Below are positions 39,057 through 46,507 of a DNA stretch of 64,000 bases, piece after piece. The position numbers and the translations under genes were made by a program. The notes under the pieces are model-generated. The model worked only from the letters and a program-made list of their open reading frames with translations, did not search any database and had not been told where the DNA came from. How positions within the stretch are numbered: position 1 is the stretch's first letter; every line of letters begins with the position of its first letter. The DNA is from an uncultured Naasia sp. (lineage in GTDB: Bacteria; Actinomycetota; Actinomycetes; Actinomycetales; Microbacteriaceae): positions 1 to 64,000 of the forward strand of contig CAJYYA010000012.1 of NCBI GenBank assembly GCA_913778905.1. Reading direction: 5' to 3'.

Positions 39057-39767
39057 CTACTTGGTGAGCGCCGCCTGGATGCTCTTGCGGCTCGTCAGCA
39101 CCTGGTCGATGAGCCCGTACTCGAGGGCCTCGGAGGCTGAGAGGATCTTGTCGCGGTCGATGTCGCGGTTGACCTCCTCGACACTCCGGTGCGAGTGCTT
39201 CGACAGGGTCTCCTCGAGCCATTCGCGCATGCGCATGATCTCGCGAGCCTGGATCTCGATGTCCGACGCCTGGCCGCGCCCCGCGTCACCCGTCGCGGGC
39301 TGGTGGATCAGGATGCGGGCGTTCGGCAGCGCGAGACGCTTGCCGGGCGTACCGGCGGCCATCAGCACGGCGGCGGCCGAGGCGGCCTGACCGAGCACAA
39401 CGGTCTGCACGTGGGGACGGATGTACTGCATCGTGTCGTAGATGGCCGTCATCGCCGTGAACGAGCCGCCGGGCGAGTTGATGTACATGACGATGTCGCG
39501 GTCCGGGTCCTGGCTCTCCAGGACGAGGAGCTGGGCCATGATGTCGTCGGCCGAGGCGTCGTCGACCTGCACGCCGAGGAAGATGATGCGGTCCTCGAAG
39601 AGCTTGGCGTACGGATCCTGACGCTTGTACCCGTATGCGGTCCGCTCCTCGAAGCTCGGGAGGATGTACCGCGACGAGGGCGCTCCCTGGCTTCCGAATG
39701 CGCGGCCACCGAGGTCGAAGTTGTTCATGGTGATGTCGTTTCCGTTCTTCTCGGTGTCGAAACTCAC
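39057..39767 (-). CDS. clpP2: ClpP2 protease subunit
   Basis: The 236-residue serine peptidase has its catalytic serine at residue 130 ([11 protein letters not shown]) and histidine at 155 ([10 protein letters not shown]). It has an N-terminal extension of about 45 residues before the ClpP fold. The GTG start overlaps the clpP1 stop by 4 bp, with AAGGG 6 nt upstream; an ATG 39 nt downstream is the alternative. In actinobacteria ClpP1 and ClpP2 rings form one mixed tetradecamer. Confidence 0.95.
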   Translation of the reverse strand: MSFDTEKNGNDITMNNFDLGGRAFGSQGAPSSRYILPSFEERTAYGYKRQDPYAKLFEDRIIFLGVQVDDASADDIMAQLLVLESQDPDRDIVMYINSPGGSFTAMTAIYDTMQYIRPHVQTVVLGQAASAAAVLMAAGTPGKRLALPNARILIHQPATGDAGRGQASDIEIQAREIMRMREWLEETLSKHSHRSVEEVNRDIDRDKILSASEALEYGLIDQVLTSRKSIQAALTK

Positions 39768-40369
39768 AGTTCGCCCTTGGTGGCGGGGTCGAGGGTTCCG
39801 CCACCGCCGGTCACGTCACTGGCCGACTCGCGAATGTGGTCGACGAAGCCGTATTCGAGGGCCTCCTGGGCCGTGAACCAGCGGTCGCGGTCACCGTCGG
39901 CGTTGACCTGCTCGACGCTCTTGCCCGTCTGGGCGGCGGTGATCTCGGCGAGACGGGTCTTCATGCTCAGGATGAGCTGCGCCTGCGTCTGGATGTCGCT
40001 CGCAGTGCCGCCGAAGCCGCCGTGCGGCTGGTGCAGGAGGACGCGGGCGTTCGGCGTGATGTAGCGCTTGCCCTTGGTGCCGGCGGTCAGCAGGAGCTGG
40101 CCCATGGACGCGGCCATTCCGATGCCGACCGTGACGATGTCGTTCGGCACGAACTGCATGGTGTCGTAGATCGCCATGCCCGCCGTGATCGAGCCGCCGG
40201 GCGAGTTGATGTAGAGGTAGATGTCCTTCTCGGAGTCTTCGGCAGCGAGGAGGAGGAGCTTGGCGGCGATCTCGTTGGCGTTCTCGTCGCGCACCTCGGA
40301 TCCGAGCCAGATGATGCGGTCTCGAAGCAGTCGATCGAAGACGCTCTGAGCCAGGATGGGTTCGGCCAT
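39764..40369 (-). CDS. clpP1: ClpP1 protease subunit
   Basis: The 201-residue peptidase has Ser88 in [10 protein letters not shown] and His113 in [10 protein letters not shown], both as in active ClpP. It pairs with ClpP2, encoded directly after it with a 4-bp overlap, and is presumed essential as in mycobacteria. Tig lies upstream on the same strand, the usual tig-clpP order. Confidence 0.95.
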   Translation of the reverse strand: MAEPILAQSVFDRLLRDRIIWLGSEVRDENANEIAAKLLLLAAEDSEKDIYLYINSPGGSITAGMAIYDTMQFVPNDIVTVGIGMAASMGQLLLTAGTKGKRYITPNARVLLHQPHGGFGGTASDIQTQAQLILSMKTRLAEITAAQTGKSVEQVNADGDRDRWFTAQEALEYGFVDHIRESASDVTGGGGTLDPATKGEL

Positions 40370-40527
40370 GTGGGCACTCCTTGGTTGTTTCGCGGGACCT
40401 GATGAATCTATCGAGTCGCACTTGTGGGAACGGCCCTGTTCGCCCTCGGCAGAGATCGGGTGCCGGATGCGAGAAGCGCCCCGCCCCGTGCGGGGCGAGG
40501 CGCTTCTCAGGCGCTGCGGGAGAGCGG

Positions 40528-41874
40528 TCAGTGGTTGTGGCCGGCGTGCTCGTCCTCGTCGTCCTCGACCGGAGCGACGAAGTCGTCGTCGTCCGAGTTG
40601 GTCGCGGCGAAGTCGCTCATGTCGATGGCGTTGCCCTCGGTGTCGACGACATCGACCTTGCCCAGCAGGACCGCGAGGGCCTTCGAGCGGGTCACCTCGG
40701 CGATGACGCCGGGGAGCTGGCCGTTCTGCTGCAGGACGTCGGCGAACTCCTGCGGCTGCATGCCGTACTGCGACGCGGCCTGGATGACGTAATTGGTGAG
40801 CTCGCCCTGGCCGATGCGAACCTCTTCCTTCTCGGCGATCGCGTCGAGGAGGAGCTGCGTGCGGAAGGTCTTCTCACTGGACTCGGTGACCTCGGCGCGG
40901 TGCTCGTCGTCCTCGAGGCGGCTCTCCTGCTCGAGGTGACGGTTCACCTCGTCCTCGATGAGCTGAGCGGGGACGGGGATCTCGACCTGCTCGAGGAGCG
41001 TGTCGACGATCTTGCCGCGGGCCTCGGTCGCCTGGCCGAAGGTCTTCGAGCGGGCGGCCTGCTCGCGGAGCTGCACCTTGAGCTCGTCGAGGGTGTCGAA
41101 CTCGCTCGCCATCTGGGCGAAGTCGTCGTCGGCCTCGGGCAGCTCGCGCTCCTTGACGGCCACGAGCTTGACGGCGATCTGGGCGGTCTCGCCTGCGTGG
41201 TCGCCACCGAGCAGCTTCGACTCGAAGGTGGTCTCCTCACCGGCGGTGAGGGTGTCGAGGGCCTCGTCCATGCCCTCGAGCAGCTCGCCCGAGCCGATCT
41301 CGTAGGAGATCGAGTCGGCACGGTCGACCTCGTTGCCGTCGATGGTCGCGACCAGGTCGAGCTGGGCGAAGTCGCCGGTCTTGGCGGGGCGGTCGACCGA
41401 GATGAGGGTGCCGAAGCGGCTGCGGAGCTTCTCGAGCTCGGCGTCGAGGTCCTCGTCGCTGACCTCGGCGGCCGCCACCTCGACCTTGAGGTCGTCGTAG
41501 GCGGGCAGCTCGAACTCGGGACGCACGTCGACCTCGACAGTGATCTCGAGATCGCCCGAGAAGTCCTTGATCTCGGGGAGTTTGGTGACGTCGGCCTCGG
41601 GACGGCCGAGCGGCTTGAGGTCGTTCTCGCCCATCGCCTGGCGGTAGTAGCGGTCGAGGCCCTCGTTCACGGCGTGTTCGATGACGGCGGCCTTGCCGAC
41701 ACGCTGGTCGATGATCGCCGGGGGCACCTTGCCCTTGCGGAAGCCGGGGATGTTCACCTGCTCGGCGATGTGCTTGTAGGCGTGGTCGATGCTCGGCTTG
41801 AACTCCTCCGAGCTGACCGTGACGACGAGCTTGACTCGCGTGGGGCTGAGCTTCTCGACAGTGGACGTGACCAT
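40528..41874 (-). CDS. tig: trigger factor
   Basis: The 448-residue ribosome-bound chaperone has the N-terminal ribosome-docking segment [11 protein letters not shown] (near residue 40), a FKBP-like prolyl isomerase domain (about 160-240), and a helical C-terminal chaperone domain. It ends in an acidic, histidine-bearing tail (EDEHAGHNH) typical of actinobacterial homologs. ATG 41874 has GAGGA upstream; an upstream extension would run into the tRNA-Pro gene. Confidence 0.96.
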   Translation of the reverse strand: MVTSTVEKLSPTRVKLVVTVSSEEFKPSIDHAYKHIAEQVNIPGFRKGKVPPAIIDQRVGKAAVIEHAVNEGLDRYYRQAMGENDLKPLGRPEADVTKLPEIKDFSGDLEITVEVDVRPEFELPAYDDLKVEVAAAEVSDEDLDAELEKLRSRFGTLISVDRPAKTGDFAQLDLVATIDGNEVDRADSISYEIGSGELLEGMDEALDTLTAGEETTFESKLLGGDHAGETAQIAVKLVAVKERELPEADDDFAQMASEFDTLDELKVQLREQAARSKTFGQATEARGKIVDTLLEQVEIPVPAQLIEDEVNRHLEQESRLEDDEHRAEVTESSEKTFRTQLLLDAIAEKEEVRIGQGELTNYVIQAASQYGMQPQEFADVLQQNGQLPGVIAEVTRSKALAVLLGKVDVVDTEGNAIDMSDFAATNSDDDDFVAPVEDDEDEHAGHNH

Positions 41875-41971
41875 AGTGATTCCTCGTTCGTGGGGCTTCG
41901 TGGGTGGGCCCGCTCGTGTCGGGTGCGATGCGCTCGCGGCTCCGCCTTTCGCGGTTCCACGTTCGCACCGG

Positions 41972-42045
41972 TCGGGGCGACAGGATTTGAACCTGCGGCC
42001 TCCCGCTCCCAAAGCGGGCGCTCTACCAAGCTGAGCTACGCCCCG
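41972..42045 (-). tRNA. tRNA-Pro (anticodon TGG)
   Basis: The minus strand folds into a full cloverleaf: acceptor CGGGGCG/CGCCCCG, D arm GCTC/GAGC, anticodon loop CTTTGGGA with TGG, and T arm with GGTTCAAATCC. The discriminator base is A and CCA is not fully encoded. It precedes tig by about 100 bp and may share its transcript. Confidence 0.93.
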
Positions 42046-42224
42046 GTCTTGCGACCGGTGGTCGCATGCACGCAGTCGTGAGTGACCAGACCGCCCGAAA
42101 GTCTAGCCGAGACGGATGCGGCACGCTCGACCGCCTCGGATGGGCGGCACCACCGCGGGCGTCACGAGCAGGGCGCGGATATGGGCTAGGCTTTGATCCG
42201 CTGTCCGGTGATACCGACAGTCAC

Positions 42225-42295
42225 GGGGATGTAGCTCAATGGTAGAGCCTCAGTCTTCCAAACTGATCACGCGGGTTCGATTCCCGTCATCCCCT
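42225..42295 (+). tRNA. tRNA-Gly (anticodon TCC)
   Basis: Cloverleaf: acceptor GGGGATG/CATCCCC, D arm GCTC/GAGC, anticodon loop with TTCCAA (TCC), and T loop GGTTCGATTCC. CCA is encoded directly after the discriminator T. TAGGCT at 42187-42192 is a plausible -10 box. A perfect hairpin terminator follows. Confidence 0.94.
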
Positions 42296-42301
42296 CCACG
42301 A

Positions 42302-42337
42302 CGAGAAGCCCCGACCTGATCAGGTCGGGGCTTCTCG
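42302..42337. terminator. terminator after tRNA-Gly
   Basis: A perfect 36-nt palindrome (CGAGAAGCCCCGACCTGA and its complement) lies 4 nt past the tRNA CCA end. Symmetry means it can also stop transcription from the leftward peptide genes. Confidence 0.85.
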
Positions 42338-42382
42338 CGTCGATGCCCTGCTGTCCCGCAGAACACCGGGTGGTTCAGACGC

Positions 42383-42520
42383 TCAGTCGCTCGGCGGACG
42401 GACGAGCATGCCGACCGAGGTGATCGGGAACCGTCCGCCGCCGGCGATCTGATCGAGTGCTTCCTCGCCGACGCCGTTCTCGGCGGGCGCTTCCTGTACG
42501 TGCTCCGTGTTGTTCGTCAC
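42383..42520 (-). CDS. double-glycine leader peptide D
   Basis: This is a 45-residue precursor-like peptide. The leader ends EEALDQIAGG (residues 19-28): L at -7, I at -4 and GG at -2/-1 fit the double-glycine rule recognised by C39 peptidases. The predicted core is GRFPITSVGMLVRPPSD, 17 residues without cysteine. The GTG start has GAGGAG 5 nt upstream. It is last in a row of four such genes, divergent from the exporter operon at 43474-48687. Function as a bacteriocin or signal is inferred. Confidence 0.7.
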   Translation of the reverse strand: MTNNTEHVQEAPAENGVGEEALDQIAGGGRFPITSVGMLVRPPSD

Positions 42521-42554
42521 AGCCACTCCTCGGTCTTGCTGTTCAGGGGATTCG

Positions 42555-42570
42555 CCCTCCACGCGGAGGG
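42555..42570 (-). other. hairpin between peptide genes C and D
   Basis: CCCTCC and GGAGGG form a 6-bp stem with a 4-nt loop, 14 nt after the peptide C stop and before peptide D. There is no U-run. It could change relative expression of the two peptides or be chance. Confidence 0.35.
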
Positions 42571-42583
42571 AACGATGCTCATC

Positions 42584-42739
42584 TCAGGGCTGAGGCGAGC
42601 TCGCGGCTCCGGAGAGGTCCTCCACGAACTGATTCCAGGTGTAGCCGCCGCCCTGCGCGCCGGAGACGGCGTCGTCGGAGAGCGGGACGTCCTTCTGGTC
42701 CGTCGTGTCGGATGCGGTTGAGCTGATGCGGTCGTTCAT
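42584..42739 (-). CDS. double-glycine leader peptide C
   Basis: This is a 51-residue precursor-like peptide. The leader ends PLSDDAVSGAQGG (residues 19-31), with L at -12, V at -7, A at -4 and GG. The predicted core is GYTWNQFVEDLSGAASSPQP, 20 residues, no cysteine. The ATG has AAGGAA 6 nt upstream. Residues 1-31 are clearly homologous to the neighbouring peptide B (shared ASD.T..KD.PL.DD.VSG.QGG), so the two are paralogs made by local duplication. Same strand and spacing suggest one transcript. Confidence 0.72.
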   Translation of the reverse strand: MNDRISSTASDTTDQKDVPLSDDAVSGAQGGGYTWNQFVEDLSGAASSPQP

Positions 42740-42825
42740 TGAATTTCCTTCTTGTTGATATGGGTACGGCCTGGCGAAGGTCGTCGGGACGCGCTCGCGA
42801 TCTCAGATGCGGCTGAGTTCGGCGC

Positions 42826-42968
42826 CTACGGCCGCACGGTGGCTCCCACCCACTCATCGAAGACATCCCAGATGTGGCCCCCTGCGAACCGGAGACGGAA
42901 TCGTCCGGGAGCGGGGTGTCCTTCTCACCCGTCGAGTCGGATGCGGCAGGTTCGATGCTCTTGTTCAC
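42826..42968 (-). pseudogene. double-glycine leader peptide B, frameshifted
   Basis: This is a paralog of peptide C. From the GTG at 42968 (GAGGA upstream) the frame gives a leader through VSGSQG, then leaves the homologous frame at a run of five Gs (plus-strand Cs 42878-42882). Moving back one base there restores GG and the core HIWDVFDEWVGATVRP followed by a TAG at 42826, 47 residues in total, aligning with peptide C in W..F.E and GA. It is one base short of an intact gene. This may be a real mutation, a homopolymer sequencing error, or -1 slippage. Confidence 0.65.
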
Positions 42969-42995
42969 GATCGTCCTCGTTTCATGACGGGTCGA

Positions 42996-43091
42996 CTATC
43001 CGGTTGTGTTGTGGGCGGGAGAGGAGCTCGGAGAGGCGGCGTGGGCGCTGTAGCCCGTCAGCAGACCCCAACGCGAGTAGGAGCCGATCAT
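42996..43091 (-). CDS. possible 31-residue ORF coupled to peptide A
   Basis: This frame starts at an ATG overlapping the stop of peptide A (ATGA) and encodes MIGSYSRWGLLTGYSAHAAS followed by SPSSSPAHNTTG. It has no double-glycine motif and no clear homology to the other peptides. The overlap would allow coupled translation, but an ORF this short can arise by chance. Confidence 0.3.
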   Translation of the reverse strand: MIGSYSRWGLLTGYSAHAASPSSSPAHNTTG

Positions 43092-43252
43092 TCGCGGTCA
43101 CCCGCGGCATTCATGGCTCGCTCCAGGTCGCCGGGCTGCAGCCTCCCGGGGCCTCGGAACACCCGGCCGTCGGCCAGTTCGACGCGCCACCCGCCGTCCA
43201 CCTCGATGAGCAGATCCTCGGTCAGCGGCGAATCGTTCTCACGTGCGTTCAT
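43088..43252 (-). CDS. double-glycine leader peptide A
   Basis: This 54-residue protein is the first of the leftward peptide genes. GAGGAG lies about 5 nt before the ATG. LTEDLLIEVDGG (residues 10-21) fits the double-glycine rule with L at -12, L at -7, V at -4 and GG, giving a 33-residue core starting WRVELADGRVF, basic and without cysteine. It could instead be a small beta-hairpin accessory or immunity protein, since the segment after GG looks foldable. No homology to B, C or D outside the cleavage pattern. Confidence 0.6.
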   Translation of the reverse strand: MNARENDSPLTEDLLIEVDGGWRVELADGRVFRGPGRLQPGDLERAMNAAGDRE

Positions 43253-43386
43253 CGGTCTCCTCGAGACGTCGTCAATGCCCCGGTGCATTCCCGGCGGTCG
43301 CTTCGAAAGGCCACTGTGCCGAGGATCAGTCGCCCCGACGAGACCCTCTTCGGGGGCCCTGCAGGAGTGGCACCACAACTGGGCCG

Positions 43387-43416
43387 TTGTCGAAGGACAC
43401 GGCTCCCCCGTACTTT
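43387..43416 (+). promoter_or_regulatory. candidate promoter of the exporter operon
   Basis: TTGTCG (43387-43392) and TACTTT (43411-43416) are spaced by 18 bp, about 55 bp before the GTG of the HlyD-like gene. The 221-bp gap is shared with the leftward peptide genes, so one regulator could control both sides. Confidence 0.4.
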
Positions 43417-43473
43417 CTGCTTACGAACGCCGGGGGTGGACCGGCGTCGTCACGCAGCATCAGGGGGAACCAA

Positions 43474-44319
43474 GTGGCTGTCACGCCGCAGAGCAGCTCG
43501 GCCGAGCGCCCGGTCTCGCCGTACCGTCAGGAGGCGCTCGACGCTCTCGACATCGGCTCGAAACTGGACCGGCATCTCCGCGCCACGAAGCCCGTTCGGT
43601 GGGTCGCTCTCGCCGCGATCCTCGTACTCATCGCCGCCGCCCTCATCTGGGCCGTCGCCGGCCGGGCCCCGGTGCTGGTCACCGGGAGCGGTGCTCTGCT
43701 CCCCCGTGACGGGCTGGTCAGAATCACCAGCCTGCACGATGGTGCGGTCGTGGACGGCATCGCCGAGGACCGCACCACCGTGGCCAAGGGTGAGACGCTG
43801 CTCGTCCTCGAGGGTGCCGACGGGACCCGGCGTACGATCGTCGCTCCCACCGACGGCGAACTCGTGGAGAGGTCGCCGCTGTCGCTCGGCGACCGGGTCG
43901 CCGACGGCGATGCGGTCGGCGCCATCCTCCCCTCCGGATCGCACGGGGTCGCCGTGGCGTTCGTGAATCCCGTCGCCGCGACCTCGGTCGCGCCCGGGAT
44001 GACCGTGCTCGTCACACCCGATGTGGCCAAGGCCGGCGCCTACGGCCGCATGGTGGGCACGATCACGTCCATCGACCGCGTCCCCTTCGCCGAGCGCGAC
44101 TTCATCGATCTCACCGCGGGGAACGATGCGCTCGCCGCTTCGCTCGCGAGCGAGGGCAGCCTGCGCGTCGTCATCGCGCTCACCCCGGCAGATACTCCGT
44201 CCGGCTTCCTATGGACCTCCGAGAACGGCCCGCCGTTCGCGATCCCCACGGCGAGCGCGGTGAACGTCTCGATCCAGACCGGTGAGCGCGCCCCCATCTC
44301 GTTCCTCGTGGGTGGCTGA
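43474..44319 (+). CDS. HlyD-like secretion adaptor of an NHLM-type exporter
   Basis: The 281-residue protein has one N-terminal membrane helix (about 34-57) and an external region with a lipoyl/biotinyl-like half-motif pair (DGAVVDGIAEDRTTVAKGET and PTDGELVERSPLSLGDRV). This is the NHLP/NHLM secretion-protein form of the HlyD family, shorter than Gram-negative HlyD, as expected without an outer membrane. GTG 43474 has GGGGGA 6 nt upstream. It is followed after 1 nt by the peptidase-ABC gene. Confidence 0.82.
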   Translation: MAVTPQSSSAERPVSPYRQEALDALDIGSKLDRHLRATKPVRWVALAAILVLIAAALIWAVAGRAPVLVTGSGALLPRDGLVRITSLHDGAVVDGIAEDRTTVAKGETLLVLEGADGTRRTIVAPTDGELVERSPLSLGDRVADGDAVGAILPSGSHGVAVAFVNPVAATSVAPGMTVLVTPDVAKAGAYGRMVGTITSIDRVPFAERDFIDLTAGNDALAASLASEGSLRVVIALTPADTPSGFLWTSENGPPFAIPTASAVNVSIQTGERAPISFLVGG

Positions 44320-44320
44320 T

Positions 44321-46507
44321 ATGACCGTCTCCGCGAAGATTCCCGCTCGCCCGGCTGCGAGTCGCCGGGTCAAGACCCCGACCGTCCTGCAGATGGAGGC
44401 CGCGGAATGCGGGGCCGCCGCCCTCGGCATGCTCCTCGGTCATTACGGCCGTTTCGTGCCGCTCATCGAGCTCCGCGAGACGGTCGGCGTCTCCCGCGAC
44501 GGCACCAATGCGAAGGCCATCCTTCACGCCGCGCGGCTGCACGGTCTCGAGGCCGCCGCCTACCGTCGCGAACCGGCCGATCTCAAGACCCACCCGCTGC
44601 CGGTCATCGTCTGGTGGGAGTTCGATCACTTCCTCGTCGTCGAGGGGTACTCGGCGGGCCGCTGGTATCTCAACGATCCGGCATCGGGACGGCGCTCCGT
44701 CTCGGACGAGGACTTCGGACGCGCGTTCACGGGCATCGTCCTGGATGCGAGACCCGGTGCCGACTTCCAGCGGAGCGGGCGTCGCCCGTCGGCCTGGCTC
44801 GCTCTCATGGAACGCGTCAGCCGTTCCCGCCTCGCCCTGCTCTACGTCGTCCTGGCCGGCGTGGCGATGCTCGCCCCCGGCCTCGCCGTCCCCGCCCTGA
44901 CCCGGGCGTTCGTCGACGGAGCGCTGGTCTCGGATCGGACGGCACTCATCGGGCCGATCCTCGTCGGGCTCGTCCTCGCAGCCGTCGTGCAAGGCGCGCT
45001 GACCTGGCTGCAGGCGGCCGTCACGGTGGATATCCGGGCGGTACTCGGCATCCGGATGTACGCGGCCCAGACCCAGCGACTGCTGGCCCTGCCCATGCGG
45101 TTCTTCCTGCAACGAGCGGCCGGCGACGTCGCCTACCGCGCATCGCTCGGGGGAACCGTCGCGGGCGTGGTGACGGGGCCGCTCGTGGCATCCCTGGTCG
45201 GATTGGTGGTCGCGGCCGCCTACATCGGCATCGTGTTCTCTCTCGATGCGCTGCTGGGCCTGGTCGTCCTCGTGGGCTCACTGGCCGTCGTCGCAGCTAT
45301 CCTGCGCACCGCCGGCAGACAACGGGATCTCTCCAACCGCGCGATGCGCGAGCAGATCGATGCGGCTGTGGCCAAGACCGGCACGCTCGCGCTGATCGAG
45401 ACGGTCAAGGCGCAGGGCGCCGAGGACGAGGCGATGGCGAGGATCAGCGCGGCCCGCGCCCGCCTCGTGGCCGCGCGCGCGGAATCCGAGACGGCTCTGC
45501 TGCCTCTGCTCGCACTCCCCGCTGCCGTCAGCGGCATCATGGCCCTTCTCCTCCTCGCCATCGGCGCCGGGCAGGTCATGTCCAGTCAGATCACGCTGGG
45601 AACGCTCCTCGCCATCCAGTTCCTGTCGGCCGCCGCACTCGCTCCGCTCTCGACCCTGGCGTCGCTCACGGGGCAGGTGCAGCAGATCGCCGCCGTCATC
45701 GATCGCATCGACGACATCGAGGACTCGGGGCTCGACGATGAGATCCAGGCTCGGCTCGGCGGGCGCCGCGCAGATCTCGACGACCGTCCCGTGGAGGGCC
45801 GCATCACCTTCGACGAGGTGAGTTTCGGCTACTCGCTTCTGACTCCCCCTCTGATCCGCGACTTCTCGCTCGACATCCCCGTCGGCTCGCGCGTCGCCAT
45901 CGTGGGCGCGAGCGGCAGCGGCAAATCGACCGTCGCGAAGCTCGTGGTCGGCCTGCTCTCGCCCACGAGCGGGCGCGTGCTGGTGGACGGTCGCGAGCGT
46001 GTGCGCTTCGAGCGGGAGACCCTGGCCGAGGGGATCGGTTACGTCGAACAGAGCACGGCCCTGTTCTCCGCTTCGGTCCGTGACAACATCACGCTGTGGG
46101 ATGACGAGGTCGATGAAGTCGATCTCGTGTCCGCCTGTCGTGACGCGGGCATCCACGATGTCATCGCCGCACGCCCGGGCGGATACGACGGGCTGCTCGG
46201 TGAAGGCGGACGAGGGCTGTCCGGGGGTGAGGCGCAGCGTGTGGAGATCGCGAGGGCTCTTCTCCGCAACCCCCGGATCGTCGTCCTCGACGAGGCGACG
46301 AGCGCACTGGATCCGCTCACCGAGTTGCAGATCGTCGACGCCGTGAGTCGCCGCGGCTGCACCACGGTCATCGTGGCGCACCGTCTGTCCACCGTGCGCG
46401 ACGCCGACCTGATCCTCGTCCTCGACCGCGGAGAGGTCGTCGAACAGGGCACGCACGACCGACTCGTGAGCCTCGACGGCGCCTACGCCCGGCTGGTGCG
46501 CGCATGA
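44321..46507 (+). CDS. peptidase-containing bacteriocin ABC exporter (NHLM ABC1 type)
   Basis: The 728-residue protein has three parts. An N-terminal C39 peptidase (residues 20-145) has Cys30 in MEAAECGAAALGMLL, His103 in FDHFLVVEGY and Asp119 in LNDPASG, so all catalytic residues are kept. A six-helix membrane domain (about 170-460) follows, then an ATPase domain with GASGSGKST, LSGGEAQR and VLDEATSALD. Such proteins cut leaders after GG and export the core. Its stop overlaps the next gene by 4 bp. Confidence 0.92.
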   Translation: MTVSAKIPARPAASRRVKTPTVLQMEAAECGAAALGMLLGHYGRFVPLIELRETVGVSRDGTNAKAILHAARLHGLEAAAYRREPADLKTHPLPVIVWWEFDHFLVVEGYSAGRWYLNDPASGRRSVSDEDFGRAFTGIVLDARPGADFQRSGRRPSAWLALMERVSRSRLALLYVVLAGVAMLAPGLAVPALTRAFVDGALVSDRTALIGPILVGLVLAAVVQGALTWLQAAVTVDIRAVLGIRMYAAQTQRLLALPMRFFLQRAAGDVAYRASLGGTVAGVVTGPLVASLVGLVVAAAYIGIVFSLDALLGLVVLVGSLAVVAAILRTAGRQRDLSNRAMREQIDAAVAKTGTLALIETVKAQGAEDEAMARISAARARLVAARAESETALLPLLALPAAVSGIMALLLLAIGAGQVMSSQITLGTLLAIQFLSAAALAPLSTLASLTGQVQQIAAVIDRIDDIEDSGLDDEIQARLGGRRADLDDRPVEGRITFDEVSFGYSLLTPPLIRDFSLDIPVGSRVAIVGASGSGKSTVAKLVVGLLSPTSGRVLVDGRERVRFERETLAEGIGYVEQSTALFSASVRDNITLWDDEVDEVDLVSACRDAGIHDVIAARPGGYDGLLGEGGRGLSGGEAQRVEIARALLRNPRIVVLDEATSALDPLTELQIVDAVSRRGCTTVIVAHRLSTVRDADLILVLDRGEVVEQGTHDRLVSLDGAYARLVRA

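Noticed and set aside
42579-42968. 129-codon continuation of the peptide B frame
   Set aside because: After the five-G run the text becomes arginine-rich and runs over the peptide C gene. Homology with peptide C shows the true continuation is one base off.
43243-43473. N-terminal extension of the HlyD-like protein
   Set aside because: The open frame continues upstream, but GTG 43474 has a strong ribosome binding site and the extension overlaps the promoter region and the start of peptide A.
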